DNA of 64,000 nt from JAHRVQ01 sp051278195 (GCA_051278195.1 JBNMQM010000013.1:17270-81269); one strand, 5' to 3'; positions 26,885-35,706 are shown, numbered from the stretch's first letter. Numbers and translations are program-made. Notes: generated by a model from the sequence alone, not told the origin.

Positions 26885-28791
26885 CGCAACTCCATGCCAT
26901 TTTGGGCTGGATCATGCAGGGTCCGCCAGTCGTCCGCGTAGGTTCGATCAATCTGCTCGGGTGGCATGGGTCTACTGAAGTAATAGCCCTGTAAATAGTC
27001 CACGCCGATTGCGGTCAGGCAGTCAGCTTGCTGTTCAGTTTCGACACCCTCCGCCACCAGATTCATTCCGAGGTCAGTGGATAGGATTCTCACCGCTTTA
27101 ATAAGTGCACGACTCTTGCTTGAGTCCAACACGTTATCGATAAAACATTTATCAATTTTAATCTGATCAAAGGGGTAGCGCTGCAAATAGGCAAGCGATG
27201 AGTACCCAATACCAAAGTCATCCAACGACAAACGGCAGCCGATGGATTTGAGGTCTTGGAGCTTCTCAAGCACATAATCTCCTTCGTGTACGAATAGAGA
27301 CTCTGTAATTTCAAATTTGATTAGCGATGGATCTACATCGTATTGACTGACAATCGAATCAATATCTTGAACCAGTGTTTTATCATGAAACTGCAGCGGC
27401 GAAAGGTTAATCGAGAGTTCACGACCGCCGCCATGAAGAAGGTCCCACTCGTGAAGGTTTCGCACTGCCGTACCGATCATTTCTTTTCCTAGATCCACAA
27501 TCAGACCACTGCGCTCTGCAATAGGGATAAACTGGTCCGGCATAAACACCGACTTCCCATTGCTACCGATCCAACGCATCAACGCTTCGTACCCCACGAA
27601 TTTTTCAGTCCTAGGATCGAAAATCGGTTGATAGTAAGGCGTGAACTGACGCTGGCGCATGCCTTCTTGCATCATCGAGTGGACATGAAAAAATTCTGTA
27701 TCAACTACCGCCATAGATTCACGAAAGAGCTCAGTGCGATTACCGCCTCGAACCTTGGCTTTATGCAGTGCTGCGCTCACTGCCTTAACAGCAGAATCAA
27801 TGGTTTCATGCCTGGCAAGTGGTGTTGCACCAGTACTACGGGTGATCTTGACCGGACCGCCGTGGATATCATAAGGCGAATCAAACACGCGAGCGCAGGC
27901 TTCTAGTTGCCGACCCATTTCAGTTTCGGAGGCAGCAAAGCCCAACACCATAAATTCGTCACCGGTCCACTTAAACACTTTGAGTTTGGGGATCGTTACT
28001 TCACTCAGACGTTGTCCAATGGCGCGCAACAATTGGTCACCATACTCAAGACCCATGGAGTCATTAACCGATTTGAGAAAGTCGACACCAAATAAACCGA
28101 TCCAATGACTGGCCATATCACCTATCATCTTGAGCTCGACAAGGAAGGCTTCTCGGTTTGGTAGGTTCGTGACCCGATCCGTATAGGCGAGCCGCGAAAG
28201 CTCTTCTTTCAGTTGATTTGACTGCGCCAATTCTCGAAGCAGTTGGTGGTTCATTTCGTTTAGTTGGCGGGATTTATAAAGAGGCAACATTTCGTTTTCG
28301 ATTCGACCGAGACAAAAATCTAGAATGCCGTTTGCCGCATCAATCCAGGGCAGCGGTTGTTTTGTCAGAACCACAATCAATCCAATACTGCTGCCGTTCT
28401 CATCGAGTACGGGTCGGCCGATGATCGACCTGTAGCCTATTAGACTCTCTTGCTGCGGATAAAACTGCTGCAACTTGTCCGCTATAATGACTGATTGTCG
28501 CCGACCAATATCTGCATACACTGTGCCAGGGACAAAAAAGTCATACTTGTCACAGGCTTCGCCTTCGTTGAAGTCAGCAATCGTTGTGCCGTATTGAAAG
28601 TCGAGATCAAAATAAGCAATAAAGACCCGATCTGCTTCAAATAAGCGTGATAGACCTTCAACCAGTAGTTCGAAATAGCCCTGGCCTACCTCTGTCATCA
28701 GATCTTCGACATCGTCGATCCAATTCGCCTCAAGATAGCTGCTATAGGCTTTTTCAGTTTCGAATTTTGGCTGGTTCTGGGGTTGGTTCAT
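26881..28791 (-). CDS. GAF-GGDEF-EAL cyclic di-GMP phosphodiesterase
   Basis: A 636-residue soluble protein. A GAF-like sensor occupies about residues 20-180, a GGDEF domain about 200-360 and an EAL domain about 375-625. The GGDEF signature is W-T-G-D-E-F, with Thr for the first Gly, so cyclase activity is doubtful and the domain may only bind GTP. The EAL domain keeps Y-E-A-L-M-R-W, T-E-S-L, L-D-D-F-G-I-G-Y-S-S-L, I-K-I-D-K and A-E-G-V-E-T, the residues needed for magnesium binding and cyclic di-GMP hydrolysis. No membrane segment is seen. The gene converges on the giant adhesin with a 4-base overlap of stop codons, a suggestive but unproven link to control of attachment. Confidence 0.9.
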   Translation of the reverse strand: MNQPQNQPKFETEKAYSSYLEANWIDDVEDLMTEVGQGYFELLVEGLSRLFEADRVFIAYFDLDFQYGTTIADFNEGEACDKYDFFVPGTVYADIGRRQSVIIADKLQQFYPQQESLIGYRSIIGRPVLDENGSSIGLIVVLTKQPLPWIDAANGILDFCLGRIENEMLPLYKSRQLNEMNHQLLRELAQSNQLKEELSRLAYTDRVTNLPNREAFLVELKMIGDMASHWIGLFGVDFLKSVNDSMGLEYGDQLLRAIGQRLSEVTIPKLKVFKWTGDEFMVLGFAASETEMGRQLEACARVFDSPYDIHGGPVKITRSTGATPLARHETIDSAVKAVSAALHKAKVRGGNRTELFRESMAVVDTEFFHVHSMMQEGMRQRQFTPYYQPIFDPRTEKFVGYEALMRWIGSNGKSVFMPDQFIPIAERSGLIVDLGKEMIGTAVRNLHEWDLLHGGGRELSINLSPLQFHDKTLVQDIDSIVSQYDVDPSLIKFEITESLFVHEGDYVLEKLQDLKSIGCRLSLDDFGIGYSSLAYLQRYPFDQIKIDKCFIDNVLDSSKSRALIKAVRILSTDLGMNLVAEGVETEQQADCLTAIGVDYLQGYYFSRPMPPEQIDRTYADDWRTLHDPAQNGMELR

Positions 28792-28894
28792 GTAGTGCTA
28801 CATCAGGCAAAGTCTCCCTAGTAACTATAGACGGCAATCCAAATCTTGCAGATCAAGAGCCAAATAGATTTGCGAATCGTGTTGTCCTCAGGAC

Positions 28895-29086
28895 CTAGGC
28901 AACACCGTCGCTGGCGATCAAATCTGACTGCCGAGACATGAGCATTTTTTTGGTAAATTCAACGCAACGACCACAGCCCGTGCCAAGCCCTAAGCGATCA
29001 CTCAATTCAGCGACCTGAGTAACGCCGTCGTCTAGAGCCTCTTTGATCTGGGCGGAGTTAATCCTTTTGCAGACACATATCATCAT
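28895..29086 (-). CDS. bfd: bacterioferritin-associated ferredoxin
   Basis: A 63-residue [2Fe-2S] protein of the BFD family. The four cluster ligands are C-V-C near the N-terminus and C-G-R-C about 32 residues later, the spacing typical of Bfd. Bfd binds bacterioferritin and passes electrons to its heme so that stored ferric iron is released as Fe2+. It faces bfr across 150 bases, an arrangement common in proteobacteria. Two adjacent ATG codons (29086 and 29083) are possible starts. Confidence 0.93.
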   Translation of the reverse strand: MMICVCKRINSAQIKEALDDGVTQVAELSDRLGLGTGCGRCVEFTKKMLMSRQSDLIASDGVA

Positions 29087-29120
29087 GACCCAGATTCTAG
29101 CTAATGCGAATGCAATTGTA

Positions 29121-29139
29121 AATACGAATAATTATCAAT
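29121..29139. promoter_or_regulatory. possible Fur box between bfd and bfr
   Basis: The 19 bases AATACGAATAATTATCAAT match the Fur consensus GATAATGATAATCATTATC at about 11 positions. The site lies 35 bases before the bfd start, where a Fur or related iron regulator would be expected. The match is modest and AT-rich promoter sequence could produce it by chance. Confidence 0.35.
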
Positions 29140-29238
29140 ATCGTCTAAAGTGAAACATGATCTTTCCCTTTGAGGCCCTCTTGAACGTCCGTATTATAGA
29201 GCTTGTAACACTTTCACCATTTTTCTACAGGAGTCGTC

Positions 29239-29709
29239 ATGAAAGCACAGTCCACCGAGGTAATTGATTTTCTGAACTCGGTTCTCCGGAACGAACTAAC
29301 CGCAATCAACCAGTATTTCCTGCATGCCAAGATATACGCAGACTGGGGCATGAAGAAACTTGCCGATAAGGAACGGGCAGAATCCATAGAAGAAATGGTA
29401 CATGCAGACAAACTGATCGAACGAATTCTGTTTTTGGAAGGCCTGCCAAATCTTCAAGATCTGGGCAAACTGCTCATTGGCGAATCGGTTCCCGAGATGC
29501 TGAACTGCGACCTAGAACAAGAATTGATTGCCATACCCTTGTTACGTAGTGCTATTGCACACTGTGAAAGTGTCTCCGACTATACGTCCCGAGAACTATT
29601 TGAAGAAATTTTGAGCGCCGAGGAAGAACACGTCGATTGGCTCGAAACCCAAGTTTCCTTGATCGATAAGATTGGCCTGCAAAACTATCTTCAAGCCCAA
29701 CTGAGTTAA
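29239..29709 (+). CDS. bfr: bacterioferritin
   Basis: A 156-residue four-helix ferritin of bacterioferritin type. The di-iron ferroxidase ligands can be placed: Glu in L-R-N-E-L-T-A, Glu and His in E-E-M-V-H-A-D, Glu in the third helix and Glu and His in A-E-E-E-H-V-D-W. The Met in E-E-M-V-H corresponds to the heme-ligating Met52 of E. coli Bfr, so heme binding is expected. Twenty-four subunits form an iron-storage shell. The ATG follows CAGGAG. Regulation by iron together with bfd is likely from the shared upstream region. Confidence 0.96.
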   Translation: MKAQSTEVIDFLNSVLRNELTAINQYFLHAKIYADWGMKKLADKERAESIEEMVHADKLIERILFLEGLPNLQDLGKLLIGESVPEMLNCDLEQELIAIPLLRSAIAHCESVSDYTSRELFEEILSAEEEHVDWLETQVSLIDKIGLQNYLQAQLS

Positions 29710-29755
29710 GTCACAGCGAAAGTAAGCGGAACCTGCAGCCACAGCCGGCGGCAAC

Positions 29756-30361
29756 TCATACGCCGGTAGTGCTGTAGACCGACGCAGGAAATTCTTCGGT
29801 AATCAAGATCGCTGGCACACCATTCAAGCTAACTCGATAAGTCCGGTTGACATCAAAGGTGCTCATCAAACCACCTTGCTGCAAGCGCAGAACCTCGCGA
29901 AAGCTACCGCGTGCAGAGTTTCGCAAAATTACGCCAATTCCAACATGCTCATCCACCAGTTGTTCAAAGAGGCTGTCGCCAATAGCATGCTTATTGAGGA
30001 TAGACGTGGCAGAGGCGAAACAAATATTGCTCTGCTCGCCCATCAGGTTGACCTGGCGAAAGTAGCAGGTATCTCCTGCACGCATCCCCAGTGCCGGAAT
30101 TGCGACCGGCAAATGCATCTGCTCTTGGTGGGTGGTGGATATGCGGATCACTTCACCAAAATAGGCCTCAAGCGCCATGGTAACAGTGCCGTCTGTGACC
30201 AGCAGCGCGCGCAAGAATCCTGGCAGCGGACCTAACGCCAGCAAGGCTTGCAGGGCGTAACCTGGCTCAATGCTGGCGTCTTTCAGCTCGGTCATTGAAT
30301 CAAAAAACCTGAGGATCTCCGTTATCTGCACAATATTTGTCCCGCTTTTACTACTCATCAA
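29756..30361 (-). CDS. chorismate lyase-like protein (UbiC/DUF98 fold)
   Basis: A 201-residue soluble protein resembling the chorismate pyruvate-lyase/UTRA fold. It has the T-D-G-T-V-T-x-x-L-E-A-Y strand and helix, an R-Q-V-N-L strand followed by F-A-S-A-T-S, an L-V-D-E-H-V-G-I-G segment and a final T-E-E-F-P, equivalent to the T-E-L-F-L-P end of UbiC with its catalytic Glu. UbiC makes 4-hydroxybenzoate from chorismate for ubiquinone. It is not beside ubiA, as ubiC often is, so it could instead be a related 3-hydroxybenzoate-type enzyme or a DUF98 protein of other function. It diverges from the MFS transporter gene. Confidence 0.6.
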   Translation of the reverse strand: MMSSKSGTNIVQITEILRFFDSMTELKDASIEPGYALQALLALGPLPGFLRALLVTDGTVTMALEAYFGEVIRISTTHQEQMHLPVAIPALGMRAGDTCYFRQVNLMGEQSNICFASATSILNKHAIGDSLFEQLVDEHVGIGVILRNSARGSFREVLRLQQGGLMSTFDVNRTYRVSLNGVPAILITEEFPASVYSTTGV

Positions 30362-30437
30362 CTAGATCTATTTTACGCGACAATGACTCGAATCACCTGC
30401 TAGTCTTCGCTCCCTCGTTGAAACCCTCAGGAACACG

Positions 30438-31658
30438 TTGAAGCCACCCTTGTACTACGGTTGGAAAATTGTTGGCATAGCATTTTTTGTCGACTTTATT
30501 GCCGTTGGCTTTTTCTTCTACTCTTATGGGGTCTTTTTTAAGGCACTGGCGATTGAGTTTGGCGGATCTCGCCTAGATGTCTCGATTGGCATTACGCTTG
30601 TGAATGTCGTGGGCGCCCTAGTAGCACCGACACTTGGCCGAGCACTGGACCGCTTTCCGATTAAAAATGTCATTCTGTTCGGCTGCGCCAATATGACACT
30701 GGGTTTTCTGCTGTTATCTCTCATTCAAACTCAATGGCAGCTCTACATCATTCTTGCTAGCTTCATTGCCGTCGGCGCGGCAGCCATGGGCGGCTTGTCC
30801 ACCGCCAAATTGGTCACCAATTGGTTTATTACCAAACGCGGCACCGCTCTCGGCATAGCGACCATGGGCATTTCCTTGTCTGGCGTGGCGATGCCACTAA
30901 TTTCTGCAGTACTGATCGAATCATTGGGATGGCGAATTGGTTTTCTCGTTTATGGTGCCGTCACGCTTGCTCTGGTACTGCCCTTGGTCCTTCGCTACGT
31001 GATAGATGCCCCGGAGAACCTAGGCTTACTGCCAGACAACAAGCCAAAAAACAAGCTGGACATTCCTGTACCTCAAATTCAATGGCGCACTCGCCAGGCT
31101 TTGACGAACCGCAACTTCTGGCTGATTGTCGTGACATTCGGCTTACTGTTCTGTTGCATGAGCGCGACGCTCACGCACATGGTGCCGCGGGTCACTGACA
31201 TGGGATTCAGCCTCACTGAAGCGGCGCCTATCCTGTCTTTTGGTGCGGCGACAGGTGTGCTTGGCAAAGTCATCTACGGTTGGATCACCGATCACTACAA
31301 CGTCAAATGGGCAATCTGGGCCGCCATCGCTTCACAGCTCATCGGCCAAGTCCTACTACTAGATGCTGAAAGCTACTCAGAGTTGATCGTCGGCAGCGCC
31401 ATCTTCGGTTTCGGCATGGGCGGCATTGTCCCCATCCATAGCTCCATTGTCTCGGCCCTGTTTGGCCAGGCAGGGTTTGGTTACATCATGGGTTTAATGC
31501 GCCCGGCGATGATGCCGATTATGGTGATGGGCATTCCATTTGCGGGTTGGATCTTTGATACCACTGGCAACTATGATGTCGCCTTCCAGACTTTTCTCGG
31601 TTTATATGTGATCGCTGCGATCTCGATCGGGTTTCTCGCTAACAATCGACCGGCCTAG
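30438..31658 (+). CDS. MFS transporter, monocarboxylate/oxalate antiporter type
   Basis: A 406-residue transporter with twelve hydrophobic segments in two halves. The N-terminus Y-Y-G-W-K-I-V and the following F-x-Y-G-V-F-F-K-A-L segment are typical of the OxlT/monocarboxylate-porter branch of the major facilitator superfamily. The A-motif-like loop is G-R-A-L-D-R-F-P. The substrate is probably a small carboxylate, but it cannot be fixed from sequence. The start is TTG, preceded by CAGGAA. The last 57 bases overlap, tail to tail, with the coding end of the amino acid permease gene. Confidence 0.85.
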   Translation: MKPPLYYGWKIVGIAFFVDFIAVGFFFYSYGVFFKALAIEFGGSRLDVSIGITLVNVVGALVAPTLGRALDRFPIKNVILFGCANMTLGFLLLSLIQTQWQLYIILASFIAVGAAAMGGLSTAKLVTNWFITKRGTALGIATMGISLSGVAMPLISAVLIESLGWRIGFLVYGAVTLALVLPLVLRYVIDAPENLGLLPDNKPKNKLDIPVPQIQWRTRQALTNRNFWLIVVTFGLLFCCMSATLTHMVPRVTDMGFSLTEAAPILSFGAATGVLGKVIYGWITDHYNVKWAIWAAIASQLIGQVLLLDAESYSELIVGSAIFGFGMGGIVPIHSSIVSALFGQAGFGYIMGLMRPAMMPIMVMGIPFAGWIFDTTGNYDVAFQTFLGLYVIAAISIGFLANNRPA

Positions 31659-33071
31659 CGCCACCGCCAAAAAGTAAGCAGCAAATCCGGCGGCAATCAG
31701 TCCCACTCCAAAAGCCACTTCTATCGGTCGATTAATACCGAGGAATACCAATGTCCAGAGCGTCAGCCCAATAAATATAAGCGGCGTCACCGGATATCCG
31801 TAGGTTCTGTATGCGCTGGTATTCTGTTTATCCTGGTGACGATCTCGCCAACGTAGAATGAAGATCCCAGCAACCGTAAACAGCGTGTTCAAACCCAACA
31901 CAAAACCAGAAAAAATAAGTACTGACTCGAAGGTGGCCGTACTAATAAATACAATCGTGAGTCCTGACTGGAGCAAAATCGCTCGCGCCGGAACACCACC
32001 ATCACTTCGCGTCGCAAAGTAACGAAACAGCGGATAGTCCTCACCGATGACCTGCAGCACTCTAGGACCCGCGAGAATCATGGCACTAACCGTCGAGACC
32101 AGCAGCAACGACAACACCACGCCCATGACCAACGCACCTTCACGACCAAAGGTCGCTTCTGCCACAATCACACCCACTTCAATCTTGCCTCGCATTAGAT
32201 CCATAGGTGCAGCCATTAAAAACACGGCATTGATCAATACATATAGCACCATCACGATCAGGGTGCTGGAGATCAATACGCGAGGCAGGTTGCGCTGCGG
32301 TGCATCCAATTCACTGGTGATGTAGGTCACAGCATTCCATCCTGTGTACGCGTAGTTTACATAGATCAGTGACACGGCAAACGCAGCGCTGAACACCATT
32401 AGATCATCATCAGCTTTTGGGGAAAAATCCACGGGAGCAGGGTTTTGATGATTAGTGCCCACGATGAGACAAAACAGTACGATCAGCAGCAACTTAATGA
32501 CAGTGAACACATTCTGCACACCAGCACTACTTTGCGTGCTGCGACAGTGGAATAGCGTCAGTACGACAACCAAAGAAATCGCTAAAAACTGCTTATTAAC
32601 GGCGAAATTTTCACCCAGTGCCGCGGTAAGATATGCGGCAAATGTCATCGCAACCAGAGCTGTTGGCGCTGCAAAACCAACCAGTGCGGAAATCCAGCCA
32701 GACACAAAGCCCATGGATGGGTGATAGATTTGGCCGAGGAAATGGTACTCACCCCCGGACCTGGGCAACCGCGTTCCCAGCTCTGCATAAGTTAACGCAC
32801 CACAAAGCGCAGTACAGCCACCCACAACCCAGAGTAGGAGCAGCACAAAAGCTGAATCAATATCGGCAAGCTGGTAACCGATACTGGTGAAGACACCGGT
32901 ACCGATCATATTCGCTATCACGACTGCCACCGCAGTTCTTGGGGAGAAGCCCTTAGCGGATGGAGAGCCTTTAGCGGGCATAGAGCCTTTAGCGGGCATA
33001 GAGCCTTTAGCGGGCATAGAGCCTTTAGCGGGCATAGAGCCTTTAGCGGGCATAGAGCCTTTAGCGGGCAT
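31602..33071 (-). CDS. APC-family amino acid permease with repeated N-terminus
   Basis: A 489-residue amino acid/polyamine permease. Twelve hydrophobic segments follow residue 45, with the first-helix motif N-M-I-G-T-G-V-F-T-S typical of the APC superfamily. The first 36 residues are six exact copies of M-P-A-K-G-S, then the degenerate P-S-A-K-G-F. Every copy contains an in-frame ATG, so at least six starts are available. From the second copy on, each ATG is preceded at four bases by AAAGG supplied by the copy before. The first ATG lacks a good Shine-Dalgarno, so the real protein may begin at any copy. The 3' end overlaps the MFS gene by 57 bases. Substrate unknown. Confidence 0.88.
   Translation of the reverse strand: MPAKGSMPAKGSMPAKGSMPAKGSMPAKGSMPAKGSPSAKGFSPRTAVAVVIANMIGTGVFTSIGYQLADIDSAFVLLLLWVVGGCTALCGALTYAELGTRLPRSGGEYHFLGQIYHPSMGFVSGWISALVGFAAPTALVAMTFAAYLTAALGENFAVNKQFLAISLVVVLTLFHCRSTQSSAGVQNVFTVIKLLLIVLFCLIVGTNHQNPAPVDFSPKADDDLMVFSAAFAVSLIYVNYAYTGWNAVTYITSELDAPQRNLPRVLISSTLIVMVLYVLINAVFLMAAPMDLMRGKIEVGVIVAEATFGREGALVMGVVLSLLLVSTVSAMILAGPRVLQVIGEDYPLFRYFATRSDGGVPARAILLQSGLTIVFISTATFESVLIFSGFVLGLNTLFTVAGIFILRWRDRHQDKQNTSAYRTYGYPVTPLIFIGLTLWTLVFLGINRPIEVAFGVGLIAAGFAAYFLAVALGRSIVSEKPDRDRSDHI
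32946..33071 (-). repeat. 18-bp minisatellite with built-in start codons
   Basis: Six perfect head-to-tail copies (32964-33071), each ATGCCCGCTAAAGGCTCT on the minus strand, followed by a seventh degenerate copy (32946-32963). Eighteen bases keep the frame, so copy-number change adds or removes start sites without disrupting the permease. Each unit carries AAAGG-CTCT-ATG across the junction with the next. Confidence 0.93.
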
Positions 33072-33235
33072 AGAGAATCTTACTCGAGATTGAATTGTTT
33101 AGCGGGCGTATTAGCTTAATCAGGACCTGGCACCGAAGTCAGCTTGTCCTACAATAAATCCATCTGGTTTCTGTATGCGAACACCGATTAGCTGACCGCT
33201 ATCAAGCACTCTAGAAGAGTCAGGTATCAGGACTA

Positions 33236-34714
33236 TCAACTTCGAACTCGTGCGACCGCGTCTTGCCAGCCGGCATATCGTTTATCCGCTGTGACACTTT
33301 CTATCGCAGGCTCAAATTCTCGCTCCAACTGCCACTTCCCCCTCAAATCATCCAATGAGGCAAAAATACCTACCTGCAGGCCGGCCAGATAACAGGCTCC
33401 GAGCGCTGTTGTTTCTGTTATTTCAGGGCGATCAACCGGAATTTGCAACGTATCAGCCAGACACTGAGCCAACCAATTGTTCGCTATCATGCCGCCATCA
33501 ACGCGTAAAACAGTGGTTTCGATGCCGTCTTTGCCCATTGCTGCCAGAAGATCCCGGGTTTGATAACAAACCGACTGAAGTGTCGCCGTAATAATTTCGT
33601 TAATACCTGAGTCCAAGGTCAAGCCGATAATGGCCCCTCGCGCATCTGCATCCCAATAAGGTGCGCCCAGGCCGGTAAATGCCGGCACCAGATAAACACC
33701 CCCGGCGTCGCCCGTTGACGCCGCAATCGCTTCGGTTTCTGCTGCATGGGATACTAATTTCAAGCCGTCCCGAAGCCACTGAACTGCTGCTCCAGCAACA
33801 AAAATACTGCCCTCCAACGCGTATGTCACTTCACCGTTCAGCCGGTAGCCAACTGTGGTCAAGAGCTTATGGTCAGACGTAACTGCCTCGCTGCCGGTAT
33901 TCAAAACAGCAAAACATCCAGTGCCGTAGGTACTCTTCAACATACCAGGATCAAAACAGCCCTGGCCAAACAACGCGCAGTGTTGATCCCCCGCCATTCC
34001 TGCGACTGAAATCGCACTACCGAAGAGCTCAGGATCGGTTAACCCAAAGTCGGCACTCGAATCCATGACCTCGGGAAGCATATTTCGAGGTATCGTTAGC
34101 CTATCTAAAAGCTCCTGATCCCATTCCTGAGTGTGAATATTAAACAGGAGTGTCCGGGACGCATTAGTCGCGTCGGTACGATGTTGTTTGCCACCGGTTA
34201 GACGCCACAACAAGAAACTATCAACTGTGCCGAACGCAAGCTCACCTGCTTCCGCTTTTTCTCGGACTCCGGGTACTTCATCAAGAATCCATTTGACCTT
34301 GGTGCCAGAAAAATAAGGGTCCAGCAGCAAGCCTGTTTTCGCCTTAACGGTCGGCTCGAAACCATCGGCCTTTAGACCTTCACAAAAAGCTGAGGTGCGT
34401 CGATCTTGCCAGACAATCGCACGGTGAACCGGTAGGCCAGTGACGCGATCCCACACGATCGTCGTTTCACGCTGATTGGTAATACCAATGGCCGCAACCT
34501 GACTGGTCTCAATCCCGGCTTTGCTGATGGCCGCGCGTGCGGTTTCAAGCGTCGACGTCCAAATTTCCTCAGGATCATGCTCAACCCAGCCATCAGCTGG
34601 AAAAAACTGGGTGAATTCCTGCTGAGCGACCGAGACGACTTTGCCAACTTCATCAAAGACAATGGCCCGCGAGCTGGTGGTTCCCTGATCGATAGCAAGA
34701 ATAAAACGCATCAT
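33236..34714 (-). CDS. glpK: glycerol kinase
   Basis: A 492-residue FGGY-family kinase of normal GlpK length. The N-terminal D-Q-G-T-T-S-S-R phosphate loop, W-V-E-H-D-P-E-E-I-W, the glycerol-binding Q-D-R-R-T region, and G-D-Q-H-C-A-L-F-G-Q are all characteristic. It phosphorylates glycerol with ATP to sn-glycerol 3-phosphate in the cytoplasm. Neither the facilitator glpF nor the dehydrogenase glpD is adjacent. The ATG overlaps the stop of the upstream MarR-family regulator by 4 bases (ATGA), so the two are co-transcribed and coupled. Confidence 0.96.
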   Translation of the reverse strand: MMRFILAIDQGTTSSRAIVFDEVGKVVSVAQQEFTQFFPADGWVEHDPEEIWTSTLETARAAISKAGIETSQVAAIGITNQRETTIVWDRVTGLPVHRAIVWQDRRTSAFCEGLKADGFEPTVKAKTGLLLDPYFSGTKVKWILDEVPGVREKAEAGELAFGTVDSFLLWRLTGGKQHRTDATNASRTLLFNIHTQEWDQELLDRLTIPRNMLPEVMDSSADFGLTDPELFGSAISVAGMAGDQHCALFGQGCFDPGMLKSTYGTGCFAVLNTGSEAVTSDHKLLTTVGYRLNGEVTYALEGSIFVAGAAVQWLRDGLKLVSHAAETEAIAASTGDAGGVYLVPAFTGLGAPYWDADARGAIIGLTLDSGINEIITATLQSVCYQTRDLLAAMGKDGIETTVLRVDGGMIANNWLAQCLADTLQIPVDRPEITETTALGACYLAGLQVGIFASLDDLRGKWQLEREFEPAIESVTADKRYAGWQDAVARVRS

Positions 34715-35199
34715 GAACCCGTTCCTTTTTTATCTAAGATAACAACAGTGGCATCACGCCTGAGGTCTAAAAATGTTCTCAGTTGCTCAAGAAGTGGCAG
34801 TCCTGCAGCAAATTGTGATGTGTCGAATTGCGTCAACACTTCCTCTATAAACGGCTCAACCGCCTCAATTGCCGCCAATCGAGCACGCTGCCCGTCGGCT
34901 GTGATGGTCACAAGCTTACGCCGACCGCTATTTTCGTCGGGACGAATATGGACAAAGCCTTTTCCTTCAAGGCGCTTCAGCGTGTTGGTCATAGCGCCTT
35001 TGGTCACCATAAAGGCCGTCGCGAGACGACCAGGCGTAGCTTCAACATCAACTCGAATAAACCAGTTGAGAACGCTGAATTGGGAAATGGTTAAGCCATC
35101 AGGCAGGCAACTCTCGAATGCGTTATTCGCCAGTTGATGAATAATGCCAATTTCGTTGAAAAACTGAAATGTTGATTCACTACTCTTTGGCGTAGCCAT
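34711..35199 (-). CDS. MarR-family transcriptional regulator
   Basis: A 162-residue winged-helix regulator. The recognition region reads L-T-I-S-Q-F-S-V-L-N-W then T-P-G-R-L-A-T-A-F-M-V-T-K-G-A-M-T-N, followed by L-E-G-K-G-F-V and the wing D-E-N-S-G-R-R-K-L-V, all typical of MarR. Such proteins bind palindromic operators as dimers and respond to small ligands. Its coupling to glpK suggests it governs glycerol or glycerol-lipid use or its own operon; this is inference. Confidence 0.9.
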   Translation of the reverse strand: MATPKSSESTFQFFNEIGIIHQLANNAFESCLPDGLTISQFSVLNWFIRVDVEATPGRLATAFMVTKGAMTNTLKRLEGKGFVHIRPDENSGRRKLVTITADGQRARLAAIEAVEPFIEEVLTQFDTSQFAAGLPLLEQLRTFLDLRRDATVVILDKKGTGS

Positions 35200-35244
35200 T
35201 ACACTGCCGCAAAAAAAAACAATAGTTTAACCTTGAACGAATGA

Positions 35245-35706
35245 CTAGCATAGCGACAAGGTCTGCTCACTGAACACTCGAGTAGTATCCCGCAAGCTAA
35301 GACTCAGAAGGGTCGCAAGACCAATCACGACACGACTCGCGGTTTGCGGATGTTCGTCCAGCAGCCGGTTGAAGTCTTCTCGTTTCAAGACGATTAATAC
35401 CAAATTTGAAATCGCCTTGACTGTGGCCGATCTCGCTTTGCCGTCCAAAAGCGACATTTCGCCAAGCGAGCGGCCTGGGCCTAGCTTCGCGACGACCACC
35501 TTACTGTCTTTGACCAGCTGGCTAACTTCCGCCTCTCCTTCAACGATAAAAAACATGTAACCGCCGTGCGCACCTTCCTTGAAGACATGGCTGCCGGCCT
35601 CATACCGATAACGAAACATATAGGGTTCAATTACTTCATAGTCTTCAGGTAAAAGAAAATTGAAGACTTCTAGCTGCGGAAAGAGTGCCTGAATCGATTG
35701 CGCCAT
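35245..35706 (-). CDS. cyclic nucleotide-binding domain protein
   Basis: A 153-residue stand-alone CAP_ED domain. The phosphate-binding cassette is recognisable around L-G-E-M-S-L-L-D-G-K-A-R-S-A-T-V, close to the G-E-x-A-L-L-x-x-x-x-R-x-A-T-V consensus of cAMP-binding proteins; Met replaces the usual small residue. The beta-barrel start Y-R-Y-E-A-G-S-H-V-F-K-E-G is also typical. No DNA-binding helix-turn-helix or membrane part follows, so it probably acts as a sensor or regulatory subunit. It sits behind the MarR/glpK pair with a 45-base gap. The partner is unknown. Confidence 0.86.
   Translation of the reverse strand: MAQSIQALFPQLEVFNFLLPEDYEVIEPYMFRYRYEAGSHVFKEGAHGGYMFFIVEGEAEVSQLVKDSKVVVAKLGPGRSLGEMSLLDGKARSATVKAISNLVLIVLKREDFNRLLDEHPQTASRVVIGLATLLSLSLRDTTRVFSEQTLSLC

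Noticed and set aside
32953..33071. CRISPR-like array suggested by regular repeats
   Set aside because: The repeats are head to tail with no spacers and lie in a coding frame.
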